Assembly: GCA_015296065.1 (NCBI GenBank)
Contig: DVDU01000099.1
Span: forward strand, 1 to 41,221
Origin: Oscillatoriaceae cyanobacterium M33_DOE_052
GTDB lineage: Bacteria > Cyanobacteriota > Cyanobacteriia > Cyanobacteriales > Laspinemataceae
Direction of reading: 5' to 3'
Length of the DNA: 41,221 bases
A program made the translations under genes and the position numbers. Positions 7,445-15,518 of this stretch are shown here, one piece after another (the first letter of the stretch is position 1; each line of letters starts with the position of its first letter). The notes beneath the pieces are model-generated. The model had not been told where the DNA came from and did no database searches. It saw only the letters and a program-made list of their open reading frames with translations.

Positions 7445-9085
7445 TTACTCTCTAGCCAAAATCGTCATCCGATTGTCCAGAGAATCTATATGCTGGGGAT
7501 AAATCCATTGTGGCACTGGCTGAGAATCAGCGTCAAATCCGATTTTATATCCTAATTTTCCGGCCAGCAAGTTTTGAAAGTAATCGCGGATATATGGGTA
7601 ATACTTTTCTCCTGCATCCGTAAAAAATCGATTGTAGTATAGGGAGTTAAGGGCAATATAGTCAGAGTTGCGTTCTTGCAGCGCTTCTACGGTAAACCAT
7701 TGTTCAGCTATATGTGAGCGATCAATATCTTTTTCCAGAATTGGCCAAACCCAAGGGTTTTGCTGAAGCCGAGATTCAAAAATCTTATCCCTGATGGCAA
7801 TTTGATGAGGTATCCTTGTGACCTTGAGGTTGACGCCCGGTTTGTCATTCCAATCTGGACTATAGCGGGTGGATTCTATATAACTATCAGGGGGAATGTT
7901 CTGTTTCACCCATTCCAGAGCCGCCATGCGGGGGTCTTCGGTAAATCGCTTGCCCACGTAAAAGCCGCAAATCCCATTGTAGCTGAGGATGACCGCCAAA
8001 GATATGGGGAAAATTCGCGTTGGTTTGAGCAGTCGCCAAAAAGGGCCGGATAAAATCATCCAATAGGGCAAGATGGGGAGGACGAAACGAGTTTCTATGC
8101 GGGGGAAGCTGCCAAACTTATAGTAGTAGAGGAAAAAGACACTCAACAACAAGATGAGGGCTTTTTTCTCCTGGCGATATTTGGCTCCGGTGAGAAGAAA
8201 GTAAAAACAGAAGCCAAAGCCTAGGGAAAATAGTAAAAACGATGGCCAGCCGATAATTTCCACAAAGCAGAGCCAAAATTTGATGTAACTGTTGCCGGTA
8301 CTGCCATCATATACAGGGGTGACGATGTAATTATACATGAAGTGGGAAATAAATGTGGGATAATCGAGGATGGCAAAGGGATTGCCTGCGATAAATCCCA
8401 AGGTAACGGCGGCGAGACCGAGGTAGAGTTGGCGGCTGAAAATTAGCTTTTGCCAAGCAAAATGGCGGTGGGACAAGACATGTGCGACTACGATGGCAAT
8501 GCCTATAGCTAAGCCGTTGTATTTGGTGGCGGTGGCAATTCCGGTTAGCAAACCTGCGAGGATGTAATCCCGCTGTGAACCGCCGAATAAGATGTTTTGG
8601 GCGAAGTAAAAAGCCAGGAGCATCCAGAAGGTTACGGGAATGTCGGTGGTGAGAAAATGGCTAAAGGCGATCAATCCCGCACTGGTAGCGAAGACGAGAG
8701 CTACACACCGGGCGGCGAAAATGCCAAAAAATCGCTCAGTTATTTTATAAACTAAAATAATCGACCCCAAAAACAAAAAAACTGTTAATAACCTAGACCA
8801 AAATACTTTGATAACTTGGATAAAGTTGATATATTCAGGGTCAATTGGGATAATTTTGCCAATGATGAAGAAAGGGAGGGTAGATAAGAAAAAGTTAAAG
8901 TAGGTGTGAAATGGGGGTTTGTGAAACCACTTGGGATTAAAAGGGAGTTCGCCGGGGCGGAAAATGGTTTGAAAAGCCATTTCGTCGGGGTGCCAGGAGT
9001 GACTGCCTCCCCAATTGAGGCCGTAAAGGCATAATAGGAATGCGAAACCGAGGCTGAAGATTAAAACTTTATCCAACCTACTCAT
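7445..9085 (-). CDS. GT39-type membrane glycosyltransferase (ArnT/PMT superfamily), copy 2
   Basis: A 546-residue paralogue of the next downstream gene, alike along its whole length (for example both have GELPFNPKWF.KPPFH, SHFLTTDIPV and GLLTGIATATKYNGLAIGI or close variants). The external acidic pair is D34-E35 (SWHPDEMAFQ). It has about ten membrane segments, then a C-terminal domain with conserved YIALNSLYYNRFFT and VPQWIYPQHIDSLDNRMTILA. It is the first gene of a two-gene operon, divergent from the GT2 gene with 81 bases between. The two copies probably arose by tandem duplication and may add different sugars; donor and acceptor cannot be told from sequence. Confidence 0.85.
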   Translation of the reverse strand: MSRLDKVLIFSLGFAFLLCLYGLNWGGSHSWHPDEMAFQTIFRPGELPFNPKWFHKPPFHTYFNFFLSTLPFFIIGKIIPIDPEYINFIQVIKVFWSRLLTVFLFLGSIILVYKITERFFGIFAARCVALVFATSAGLIAFSHFLTTDIPVTFWMLLAFYFAQNILFGGSQRDYILAGLLTGIATATKYNGLAIGIAIVVAHVLSHRHFAWQKLIFSRQLYLGLAAVTLGFIAGNPFAILDYPTFISHFMYNYIVTPVYDGSTGNSYIKFWLCFVEIIGWPSFLLFSLGFGFCFYFLLTGAKYRQEKKALILLLSVFFLYYYKFGSFPRIETRFVLPILPYWMILSGPFWRLLKPTRIFPISLAVILSYNGICGFYVGKRFTEDPRMAALEWVKQNIPPDSYIESTRYSPDWNDKPGVNLKVTRIPHQIAIRDKIFESRLQQNPWVWPILEKDIDRSHIAEQWFTVEALQERNSDYIALNSLYYNRFFTDAGEKYYPYIRDYFQNLLAGKLGYKIGFDADSQPVPQWIYPQHIDSLDNRMTILARE

Positions 9086-9166
9086 GTATGGATGCTCCCT
9101 TGCAAGCGATCGATGTGGGGTAATATCAACTTAGTCACAGCAAAATCCAACAACCAGCGCTAAATT

Positions 9167-10204
9167 ATGACGCCCGCTGTATCGATAATTATTCCAACCC
9201 TGAACCGCATCCAGCTATTGCGAGAAACTTTGGATTCCGTGAGAGCCCAAACTTTTACGGCATGGGAAGCTATGGTGGTGGATGATGGGTCTGAAGATGG
9301 CACCGCTCAAATGCTACAGGATCTGAGCCAATTAGATCCGCGCATTAAACACATCCAACGCCGTCGCCAAAATTCCGGTGCTTCTGCTTGCCGCAACGAA
9401 GGTACAGATTTTTCTCAAGGGGAGTATATCATATATTTGGATTCTGATGACTGTTTAGCACCGAAAGCTCTAGAAAATCGGTGGCGGGAAATGGAACAGC
9501 ATCGGGAGCTAGATTTCGGTGTCTTTCCTTGCATTATTTTCCGCGATCGCCCGGGAGATGCCCCCTATCTCTGGAACGCTGACACCGGCGGCGACGATAT
9601 CGATCGCTTTCTCGCCATCATGGACCCCCCCTGGCAAACCACCAGTCCCATTTGGCGGCGTTCCGCAGTAGCAAAAATCGGTGGTTGGGACGAAAACACC
9701 CCCAGCTTACAAGACTGGGAATTTCACATCCGAGCCATAATTGCCGGTTTAAACTACCAACGCTTTTCTCCTCCTGACTGCTACTGGCGGATGCCTCGGC
9801 AAGAATCCATCAGCTTTCAATCTAAAACCGCCGCTCACCTAGAATCCCGCGAAAAACTCTTTGCCAACATCCATCGCTGTCTCCTAGAAGGCGGATTGCT
9901 CACCGACAGACGCCGCCACCTCCTCGCCGGAATGTACCTCTGGCTCGCCGAGGCATGGATTGCCCGGGACAATCCCCGGGATGCGCTGGCCGTTTGGCAG
10001 ATCGCCCATGAAAAACAGCTAGTGCCCCAACCATTTTACGGCAGCGGCATTTGGTATCTCCAAGCCATTGCCAGGAAGCCGCCAGAAAAAATGGCCAAAT
10101 TCATGCGCAAAACATTAGAAATGACTTGGCCGGAAGGGATGGTAGTGGTGTGGTCAAAAACCTTTAAACAAATACCCGTAGCTCCAGAACTGATGCCATC
10201 ATAG
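9167..10204 (+). CDS. Family 2 glycosyltransferase (GT-A fold)
   Basis: A 345-residue GT2 enzyme. The N-terminal nucleotide-sugar domain shows VSIIIPTLNRIQLLRETLDSV (about 5-25), VVDDGSEDGT (37-46) and the metal-binding D92-S-D94-D95 in YLDSDDCL. The acceptor-side region includes PSLQDWEFHIRAI, with the ED/DWE-type base expected near residue 180. No membrane helices, so it is a soluble or peripherally attached cytoplasmic transferase using an NDP-sugar. It is the only plus-strand gene inside the polysaccharide cluster and is followed by a large inverted repeat (10216-10288). Confidence 0.88.
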   Translation: MTPAVSIIIPTLNRIQLLRETLDSVRAQTFTAWEAMVVDDGSEDGTAQMLQDLSQLDPRIKHIQRRRQNSGASACRNEGTDFSQGEYIIYLDSDDCLAPKALENRWREMEQHRELDFGVFPCIIFRDRPGDAPYLWNADTGGDDIDRFLAIMDPPWQTTSPIWRRSAVAKIGGWDENTPSLQDWEFHIRAIIAGLNYQRFSPPDCYWRMPRQESISFQSKTAAHLESREKLFANIHRCLLEGGLLTDRRRHLLAGMYLWLAEAWIARDNPRDALAVWQIAHEKQLVPQPFYGSGIWYLQAIARKPPEKMAKFMRKTLEMTWPEGMVVVWSKTFKQIPVAPELMPS

Positions 10205-10215
10205 GAGAGTAGATG

Positions 10216-10288
10216 GTAGGGTGGGCAAAAGCCGTGATTGATAGCCATCGTGAATCCCAATCATCATCTAGGCTTTTGCCCACCCTAC
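10216..10288. repeat. 18-bp perfect inverted repeat (MITE-like or terminator)
   Basis: GTAGGGTGGGCAAAAGCC (10216-10233) and GGCTTTTGCCCACCCTAC (10271-10288) are perfect complements with a 37-base spacer. It lies 12 bases after the GT2 stop, between converging genes, where it could end transcription from both sides. The form (short terminal repeats, small spacer, no gene) also fits a miniature mobile element. Confidence 0.8.
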
Positions 10289-10300
10289 TACTTTGTCTTA

Positions 10301-10410
10301 AGTTCGTAGTTGGGCTTTAGCCCTCTTTCCCTACGGTATCTTATTTTTTTGGGCTAAAGCCCAACTCCGAACCACATGTGGGGCTAAAGGAGGGTACTAC
10401 AAACTTAAGT
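10301..10410. repeat. GTAGTTGGGCTTTAGCCC palindrome pair with nested arms
   Basis: AGTTGGGCTTTAGCCC (10308-10323) is repeated in inverted orientation at 10351-10366 (27-base spacer). The outer sequences CTTAAGTTCGTAGT (about 10298) and ACTACAAACTTAAG (about 10396) are also near-complementary, so the region may form a long nested hairpin between the convergent GT2 and GT4 genes. The same unit recurs at 5708, 12864, 17533 and 19972-20133. Confidence 0.75.
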
Positions 10411-10414
10411 CCGC

Positions 10415-11650
10415 TTAGAGCTGACGGTAAATTTCTACTAGCCGATCGTTCAATCGATTAATATCGTATCGCTCCTCGACAAATTCCCGCCCTGTTTTGC
10501 CCATTTCCAGACGCAATTGGGGCTGTTCTATCAAATAATGGAGCTTCTGGGCTAAAGCATCCACATCCCGTTCTGGCACCAAAAACCCCGATTTACCATC
10601 GAGCAAACCATCAGGAATGCCATTATGCCAAGTGGAAAGCACTGGTAAACCGGTAGCCTGGGCTTCTTGCAATACCAAACCCTGACCTTCTTGGTCGCCA
10701 TCAGCGGCGGTGACACTAGAGAGGATAAATATGTGGGACTCAGCATAAAGGTGGCGAAGTTCTTCAGTATTCCGGGGGCCGAGGAGGTGGATTTTATCCG
10801 TCATCCCTAGTTCGGCGATGAGTTTTTCTAGAGAGGATTTCAGCTCGCCGCTACCTACGATGTTATATTCGATTTGGTCAAAGGTGCGAGCTACTTGGGC
10901 CACAGCGCGGATAGAATATTCCATCCCTTTTTTTTCTACCAATCTCCCCACGGTGAGAATTTTCACCGGTGTGGCTGGGGATAAAGTCCGATCGGTAAAA
11001 CTATAACCGGACATATCCAGTCCCACGGGCAATTTGATGATTTTTTCTGGGGGACAACCGAGGGAGATGGCATTGTTCGCCGTAAAAGTGGTATTGACGG
11101 TGTAGGCGTCACCAAGGGCAAACAGTTTTTGGTAGAATTCCGGGTTAGTTTGGCGGGCGTAGGAGCTGACATCAAAACCGTGAAACGTGGTGAGAATTTT
11201 ACCAGAGATCGCGCCGATTTCCCGTAACAGGACCGCCCGCAAACCGTAGGCAGCAAAGTGACAGTGGAAAACGTCGTAGGGTTTTTTATCGATCAAGGGA
11301 ATAGTGGCGTAGAGCAACCGCATGAAAGACCCTTGCTCTCGGTATTTGGCGAAGTTGTATTTCTTCCCGTCGAGCGATCGCCCCAACACGCCCGGTTTTT
11401 TGGGCAAATTAGCCAGCAGCAGCCCCAAACCCTTGACCGTTCGCTGTAGCCGACCTCCCGCCATTCCTAAATAATAGGTTCGCTCCCGGAGTTTGTACTG
11501 TTCTACCTCCGAGTGCATCTGGGCAAAATCTTCCGCCTTATCTGCATAGATATCCACCTCGTGACCGCGATCGAGCAGCCCCGTAATTTGATTTAAGATA
11601 AAAGTTTCCGATAAGGCCGGAAACCGCCCCACCACAAAAGCAATTCGCAT
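10415..11650 (-). CDS. Family 4 glycosyltransferase (GT-B fold, WcaL/colanic-acid type)
   Basis: A 411-residue GT4 enzyme. The N-terminal acceptor domain begins MRIAFVVGRFPALSETFILNQI, typical of colanic-acid-type (WcaL-like) transferases. The C-terminal donor domain has KILTVGRLVEKKGMEYSIRAV and the E-x7-E-type motif in DQEGQGLVLQEAQATGLPVL, followed by DGKSGFLVPERD. It is cytoplasmic and uses an NDP-sugar to extend a lipid-linked glycan. The ATG sits directly after a TTTGTC-family repeat array (complement of 11651-11716), leaving little room for an ordinary promoter unless it is within the repeats or farther up. Confidence 0.9.
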   Translation of the reverse strand: MRIAFVVGRFPALSETFILNQITGLLDRGHEVDIYADKAEDFAQMHSEVEQYKLRERTYYLGMAGGRLQRTVKGLGLLLANLPKKPGVLGRSLDGKKYNFAKYREQGSFMRLLYATIPLIDKKPYDVFHCHFAAYGLRAVLLREIGAISGKILTTFHGFDVSSYARQTNPEFYQKLFALGDAYTVNTTFTANNAISLGCPPEKIIKLPVGLDMSGYSFTDRTLSPATPVKILTVGRLVEKKGMEYSIRAVAQVARTFDQIEYNIVGSGELKSSLEKLIAELGMTDKIHLLGPRNTEELRHLYAESHIFILSSVTAADGDQEGQGLVLQEAQATGLPVLSTWHNGIPDGLLDGKSGFLVPERDVDALAQKLHYLIEQPQLRLEMGKTGREFVEERYDINRLNDRLVEIYRQL

Positions 11651-11716
11651 ATTTGTTATTTGTCCTTTGTCCTTTGTCCTTTGTCACTCGTCACTTGTCA
11701 TTTGTCATTTGTCACT
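11651..11716. repeat. TTTGTC/GACAAA repeat array
   Basis: Consecutive TTTGTCC, TTTGTCA, CTCGTCA and CTTGTCA units directly upstream of the minus-strand GT4 gene. A further short group lies at 11792-11826 after the double palindrome. It is part of the family described at 4303. Confidence 0.8.
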
Positions 11717-11722
11717 TGGCAG

Positions 11723-11787
11723 AGAAACCAGGTTTCTGCAAAAATCTAGCCTTGATCCGGAGTTATTGCTTAAGAAACCCGGTTTCT
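11723..11787. repeat. Double palindrome repeat AGAAACC-N-GGTTTCT, copy 1
   Basis: Two 15-base palindromes, AGAAACC-A-GGTTTCT (11723-11737) and AGAAACC-C-GGTTTCT (11773-11787), start exactly 50 bases apart with 35 bases between them. A second element with the same spacing lies at 28848-28912. Both are next to TTTGTC-type arrays. It looks like a defined small repeat element; no protein is encoded. Confidence 0.8.
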
Positions 11788-11828
11788 GGAGGACAAAGGA
11801 CAAATGACCTTCCGACCAATGACCAATC

Positions 11829-12839
11829 CTAATACAACCAAAATAGAGAGCGATTTTTGGCGTAGGTTTTCCAGTTTTCCCCTTTAATAAAGTAATACTT
11901 ACTTTTTTGCGGTTTCACCGGCTCATAACCGAATCGTTCCAGTACCGGCTCCAAAAACGCATTGACCAGCCGGACTTCCAAATCTTCGACTTTGCTTTTC
12001 CAACTTTCCAGAGGAGCCGTAGAGATTTTTGTGAAACTCTTACCAGTAGAACTATTCCCACCCCAAGGCTTGCCCATCAAAGTTGGCGTCAGTAACTCAT
12101 CGGTAAACTCAATACCGACAAAATCGGATATGGTTCGCATGACCTTGGCTGTATCCGTCAGCAAATCTTCATATTTGACGATTAAGTAATTATCCAAAAT
12201 TCCTTCATTGCGGTAGAGATTATAGTAAGAATTCTGGAGAGATAGGATAAAATTCCGCAGCAGGGGATAGGTATCGCCCACAGTCTTAGATTTTCTAATC
12301 GCCACCATACTAGCATAGGGGTTGCGGACGATATGGACAAAGCGACAGTCAGGAAACATCTGGCGGAGGTGAACCGCCCATTCTGCATGTTCTACAGATT
12401 TTTCTACAATCCGCATCCCTTCTGGTAGCGCGGCGCCCGTGAGGGCATAGTACAATGCTCCTACATAAATCTCAAACAGTTCGCGCGGGGTTTGCTCAGC
12501 TCCGGCGAGCCCCTGATTTGCTACCATAAAAGACCGGAATCTATCCACATCCAAAGACCCGGCGAGAATAGAATCAGCATAGGGGTCTTCATTGGCATTT
12601 GTGTCTTCTACCAGTTGGTAGAGAGATGCCATTTTCTCTTGTTGATTCATCTTGTTTGGCCAAGAGCGGCGCAAGCGATAATCCACCCATTGCCCTGTGT
12701 ACTGGAAATAGTGAATTTCCATTGGAATAGCAAACAGTTGGGGATGATTATCTAAGAGGCTACGGAGGAGGCTAGAACCGCTCTTATGGCAGCCCAGCAG
12801 GAATATGGGGGCGGTCAGGTTTGGCTTATTCGTCGTCAC
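11829..12839 (-). CDS. Sulfotransferase family protein (PAPS-dependent)
   Basis: A 336-residue cytosolic-type sulfotransferase. It would transfer sulfate from PAPS to a hydroxyl or amino group. The 5'-phosphosulfate loop is FLLGCHKSGSSLLRSLL (about residues 13-29). The 3'-phosphate-binding segment is FVHIVRNPYASMVAIRKSK with R172 and S177. The start MTTNKPNLTAPIFLLG is consistent with a soluble protein. Set among glycosyltransferases and a flippase, its acceptor is most likely a sugar of the exported polysaccharide or of a glycolipid; that is inference. It is distinct in sequence from the second sulfotransferase at 12992. Confidence 0.85.
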   Translation of the reverse strand: MTTNKPNLTAPIFLLGCHKSGSSLLRSLLDNHPQLFAIPMEIHYFQYTGQWVDYRLRRSWPNKMNQQEKMASLYQLVEDTNANEDPYADSILAGSLDVDRFRSFMVANQGLAGAEQTPRELFEIYVGALYYALTGAALPEGMRIVEKSVEHAEWAVHLRQMFPDCRFVHIVRNPYASMVAIRKSKTVGDTYPLLRNFILSLQNSYYNLYRNEGILDNYLIVKYEDLLTDTAKVMRTISDFVGIEFTDELLTPTLMGKPWGGNSSTGKSFTKISTAPLESWKSKVEDLEVRLVNAFLEPVLERFGYEPVKPQKSKYYFIKGENWKTYAKNRSLFWLY

Positions 12840-12859
12840 TTATTTTGGCTCCGCAATTG

Positions 12860-12930
12860 ATATTTGCTGTGGGTTTGTAGTTGAGCTTTAGCCGTTGGCA
12901 TTAAGTTTGTACTTGGGCTTTAGACCTCGT
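12860..12930. repeat. Degenerate GGGCTTTAG palindrome units
   Basis: GTTTGTAGTTGAGCTTTAGCC and GTTTGTACTTGGGCTTTAG are mutated copies of the GTAGTTGGGCTTTAGCCC family, in direct orientation, in the gap between the two sulfotransferase genes. The palindrome core is broken in both. Confidence 0.6.
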
Positions 12931-12991
12931 TTAAGTGCCCTTTGTTAGGGTTTAAACGCAGGGGGAAAATTTGAGTAGCCCGATGATAAAC

Positions 12992-13828
12992 TTATTTTCT
13001 CATTAGGGCTTTAATTTTCTTTTTGACAATTTGATATGGCTGACCAATTGTCTGATAATATTGATTCATTTTTTGGAATTGTTCCACTTCTTCGACTAAG
13101 TTTGCAATCGGAGATAATTGCTGGGCGAATAGCTGTTGAGCGTGCTGGTAAATTTTTACATCTATGTAGTTCTGATTTTCTATGGCTTGAATGGTTTCTA
13201 GGGACAAGCTGTCTTTCATGGGCTTGTTTTTAGTGACTTTTTCTTTGACATAAAAAATGTTTTTCCAACCAAATGTTTTTTGCAGTAATATCAAGGTTTC
13301 ATCAAATTGTTCCATAATTCCCACTACTGCCATTTGCTCTAGATTTTGCCGGGATTTTTCCAGGATTTCATCAGACCGTTCTGCTAGGTTGCCGCTCCTT
13401 TTGTCAATCCCGGAAAGGAGGATGGCTTGACCGTTGTTTAGTTCGGTGGATATGCCGCTGTTTACATAATCTAACAGGGTCATATTTTGAGAGGTAATTT
13501 TTTCATGCAGGTAGTGGTTGGGTTTGCGCAGAACGTAGTAATAGTGAGATATCACTCGTTCTACTGGGTCCCGGAGCATGGTGATGTAAGTACAAGGCTC
13601 AGAGAGAAACTGATGTAGTCCGAAAGGCATATGGCCTTTGAGGACTTTGATTTTCATTCTTTGGGCTTCTGGTAGTTGCTTAAACTGTTCGATCGCGGCT
13701 TCCGGGTTGGTGCCGTCCAGGGTACAAGTGAGGTGTTTAGGATACTGTCTTTCGATGATTTGATGCAGGGTAGTTCCCGCTGCTTTGGGAATATGCACGA
13801 AAATTAAAGGATTTCCAGTGTTTGTCAT
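12992..13828 (-). CDS. Sulfotransferase family protein (Sulfotransfer_2-like)
   Basis: A 278-residue protein of the sulfotransferase type known from carbohydrate (heparan or chondroitin) sulfotransferases. The 5' PAPS loop is FVHIPKAAGTTLHQII (about 10-25) and the 3'-phosphate site is ITMLRDPVERVISHYYYV with R86 and S94. The C-terminal 60 residues are helical and lysine-rich. A sugar acceptor is plausible from family and context. It starts with MTN encoded at the edge of a GACAAA repeat array (13830-13935). No membrane anchor is seen, unlike eukaryotic Golgi relatives. Confidence 0.85.
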   Translation of the reverse strand: MTNTGNPLIFVHIPKAAGTTLHQIIERQYPKHLTCTLDGTNPEAAIEQFKQLPEAQRMKIKVLKGHMPFGLHQFLSEPCTYITMLRDPVERVISHYYYVLRKPNHYLHEKITSQNMTLLDYVNSGISTELNNGQAILLSGIDKRSGNLAERSDEILEKSRQNLEQMAVVGIMEQFDETLILLQKTFGWKNIFYVKEKVTKNKPMKDSLSLETIQAIENQNYIDVKIYQHAQQLFAQQLSPIANLVEEVEQFQKMNQYYQTIGQPYQIVKKKIKALMRK

Positions 13829-13829
13829 T

Positions 13830-13935
13830 GGTCAACAGTCCTGAGTCATTGGTGATTGGTTGTTGGTTGTTGGTGATTGGTCATTTGTCCTTTGTTCTTG
13901 GTCATGGGACAAGCGGAGTTGCGGACAAATGACCA
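13830..13935. repeat. GACAAA/TTTGTC and GGTTGTTGG repeat array
   Basis: Units such as GTCATTGGTGATTGG, TTGGTTGTTGGTTGTTGG, TCATTTGTCCTTTG and GGACAAATGACC fill the gap between the flippase stop and the second sulfotransferase start. No gene is present. Confidence 0.7.
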
Positions 13936-13939
13936 AATT

Positions 13940-15502
13940 TTACTCGGATTTGGGTTTTTGCTTGAGAGTTTTGCGAATCTGCCACATTTCCGAAATAGCC
14001 TGTTTGCCGTTAGGGGGAGCGAGCCAAAAACCACCGTAGAAGAGGGTGTAAAGAGCTGCTTCTCCGACTAGGCGTAAGCCAACAAAGATGAGGGGTATTT
14101 CGCCGGTGACGGGGGGAAGCTGACGATCGACCACAGCCAGAACGAAACCAGCAGCGATCGCCGCCATTGCGGGACGACCGATCGCATCCCACAAATCCTG
14201 AAGCTGTAGCGGTGTCCCCCGATAGCAGTGAATGATACTGGGTATGCGTGTAATCAGCACACTACAGCTAAAAGCCGTTGCCACCCCTAAAGCACCCCAG
14301 CGCACCCCGATGGCGAAACTCGCCACAGTAATGGCCGAAATAATCACATTCACCTGAAATTGGCGATCGGTGCGGCCAAGAGAAGTATAAACCCAACCGG
14401 TGGCCATATTAAAAGTACCCAAAAAAGAAGGAATAGCCAGTTGCTGAAAAATCGGCACCGCACTCAGCCACTTTTCCCCTAACAATAGCAAAATCACTTC
14501 ATCCGCTGTCACCAGCAAAAAAGCCACTACCGGCATTCCCAGAGACACCGCCAACCGCAACCCCATCCGGTAAAAAGAGCGATAGCGTTCGGGGTTATCT
14601 TGAAGACGGCACAGAGCTGGGAGAGCCACCGCCCCGATCGGAGTGTTGATTTGGGTGATGGGCAGCAGCAGCAAATTGTACGCCTTGGTGTAAAGTCCCA
14701 GGGGTATCGCCCCCCAGAACTTACCAATCAGAATATAGTCAGCATTGCGGGTGAAATAGTTGATGGCATTAAAACCAGCCAAGTAACCACCAAAAGCCAG
14801 CATCGATCGTACACCAGCACCGCGCACAAACCAGCCGGGACGCCAGCCGCAAGCCAACCAAGAACCAACCGCCGTGACGATACCCACCGTCACCTGCATA
14901 ATTGCCAAGGCCCAGTATTCATATTCATTGGGCAAGATCAGCGCGGCGACGATACCGGAGCCAATACCGATGATACTAGAGACCAAATCGATTTTCGCGA
15001 TATCGCCGAAGCGCATTTGCCGCTTCAGCAGAGATTGATGCTGGACGCTCAAACCACCCACAAAAAACCCCGTAGAGAGGAGGACAGCCAGAGCTGTCAA
15101 GCGTCCATCGCCATAAAACATAGCAATGAGGGGTGAGAGAATCATCACCACCACCATAATTGCCGACCCGAATCCCACATTAATCCAAAATAGGGTGCTG
15201 ACTTGGCTGTGGTTGATTTCTGATCTTTGCACCGTCGCCTGGGACAAGCCTAAATCCTTGAAATTGCCCACAAAGCTGGTGATGGTGGTCACCATCGCCA
15301 CCAAACCGTAGTCCGCCGGGGACAGCATCCGCGCTAAAACGGCGGTGGAGCCCAGATTGAGGATAAACTTAGCAATCTGGGTAGTCATCGTCACTACACC
15401 ACTGCGCACAGAGCGACTTTTGAGGTCTGCCTCAATGTGGTCAGTGCGGAAATATCGGTCTGGGTCAGGAGTGGGAGGGGTTTTACTGGTAGAATCAGAC
15501 AA
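13940..15502 (-). CDS. Lipopolysaccharide/exopolysaccharide flippase (Wzx/WzxC type)
   Basis: About 520 residues, a polytopic membrane protein of the polysaccharide-transport (MVF/PST) superfamily with about 12-14 hydrophobic segments. It begins after RSVRSGVVTMTTQIAKFILNLGSTAVLARMLSPADYGLVAMV, the classic start of WzxC-type flippases. It would move undecaprenyl-linked repeat units across the inner membrane. I choose the TTG at 15502, with AGAGGTG about six bases upstream and no overlap with the xylanase gene. An ATG at 15565 is in frame but would overlap that gene by 46 bases. It is the only flippase candidate in the cluster, so probably serves the neighbouring glycosyltransferases. Confidence 0.88.
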   Translation of the reverse strand: MSDSTSKTPPTPDPDRYFRTDHIEADLKSRSVRSGVVTMTTQIAKFILNLGSTAVLARMLSPADYGLVAMVTTITSFVGNFKDLGLSQATVQRSEINHSQVSTLFWINVGFGSAIMVVVMILSPLIAMFYGDGRLTALAVLLSTGFFVGGLSVQHQSLLKRQMRFGDIAKIDLVSSIIGIGSGIVAALILPNEYEYWALAIMQVTVGIVTAVGSWLACGWRPGWFVRGAGVRSMLAFGGYLAGFNAINYFTRNADYILIGKFWGAIPLGLYTKAYNLLLLPITQINTPIGAVALPALCRLQDNPERYRSFYRMGLRLAVSLGMPVVAFLLVTADEVILLLLGEKWLSAVPIFQQLAIPSFLGTFNMATGWVYTSLGRTDRQFQVNVIISAITVASFAIGVRWGALGVATAFSCSVLITRIPSIIHCYRGTPLQLQDLWDAIGRPAMAAIAAGFVLAVVDRQLPPVTGEIPLIFVGLRLVGEAALYTLFYGGFWLAPPNGKQAISEMWQIRKTLKQKPKSE

Positions 15503-15518
15503 GTTGACACCTCTACGG

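Noticed and set aside
14600-15136. Plus-strand open frame of 178 codons
   Set aside because: Antisense to the flippase gene, with a low-complexity, family-free translation.
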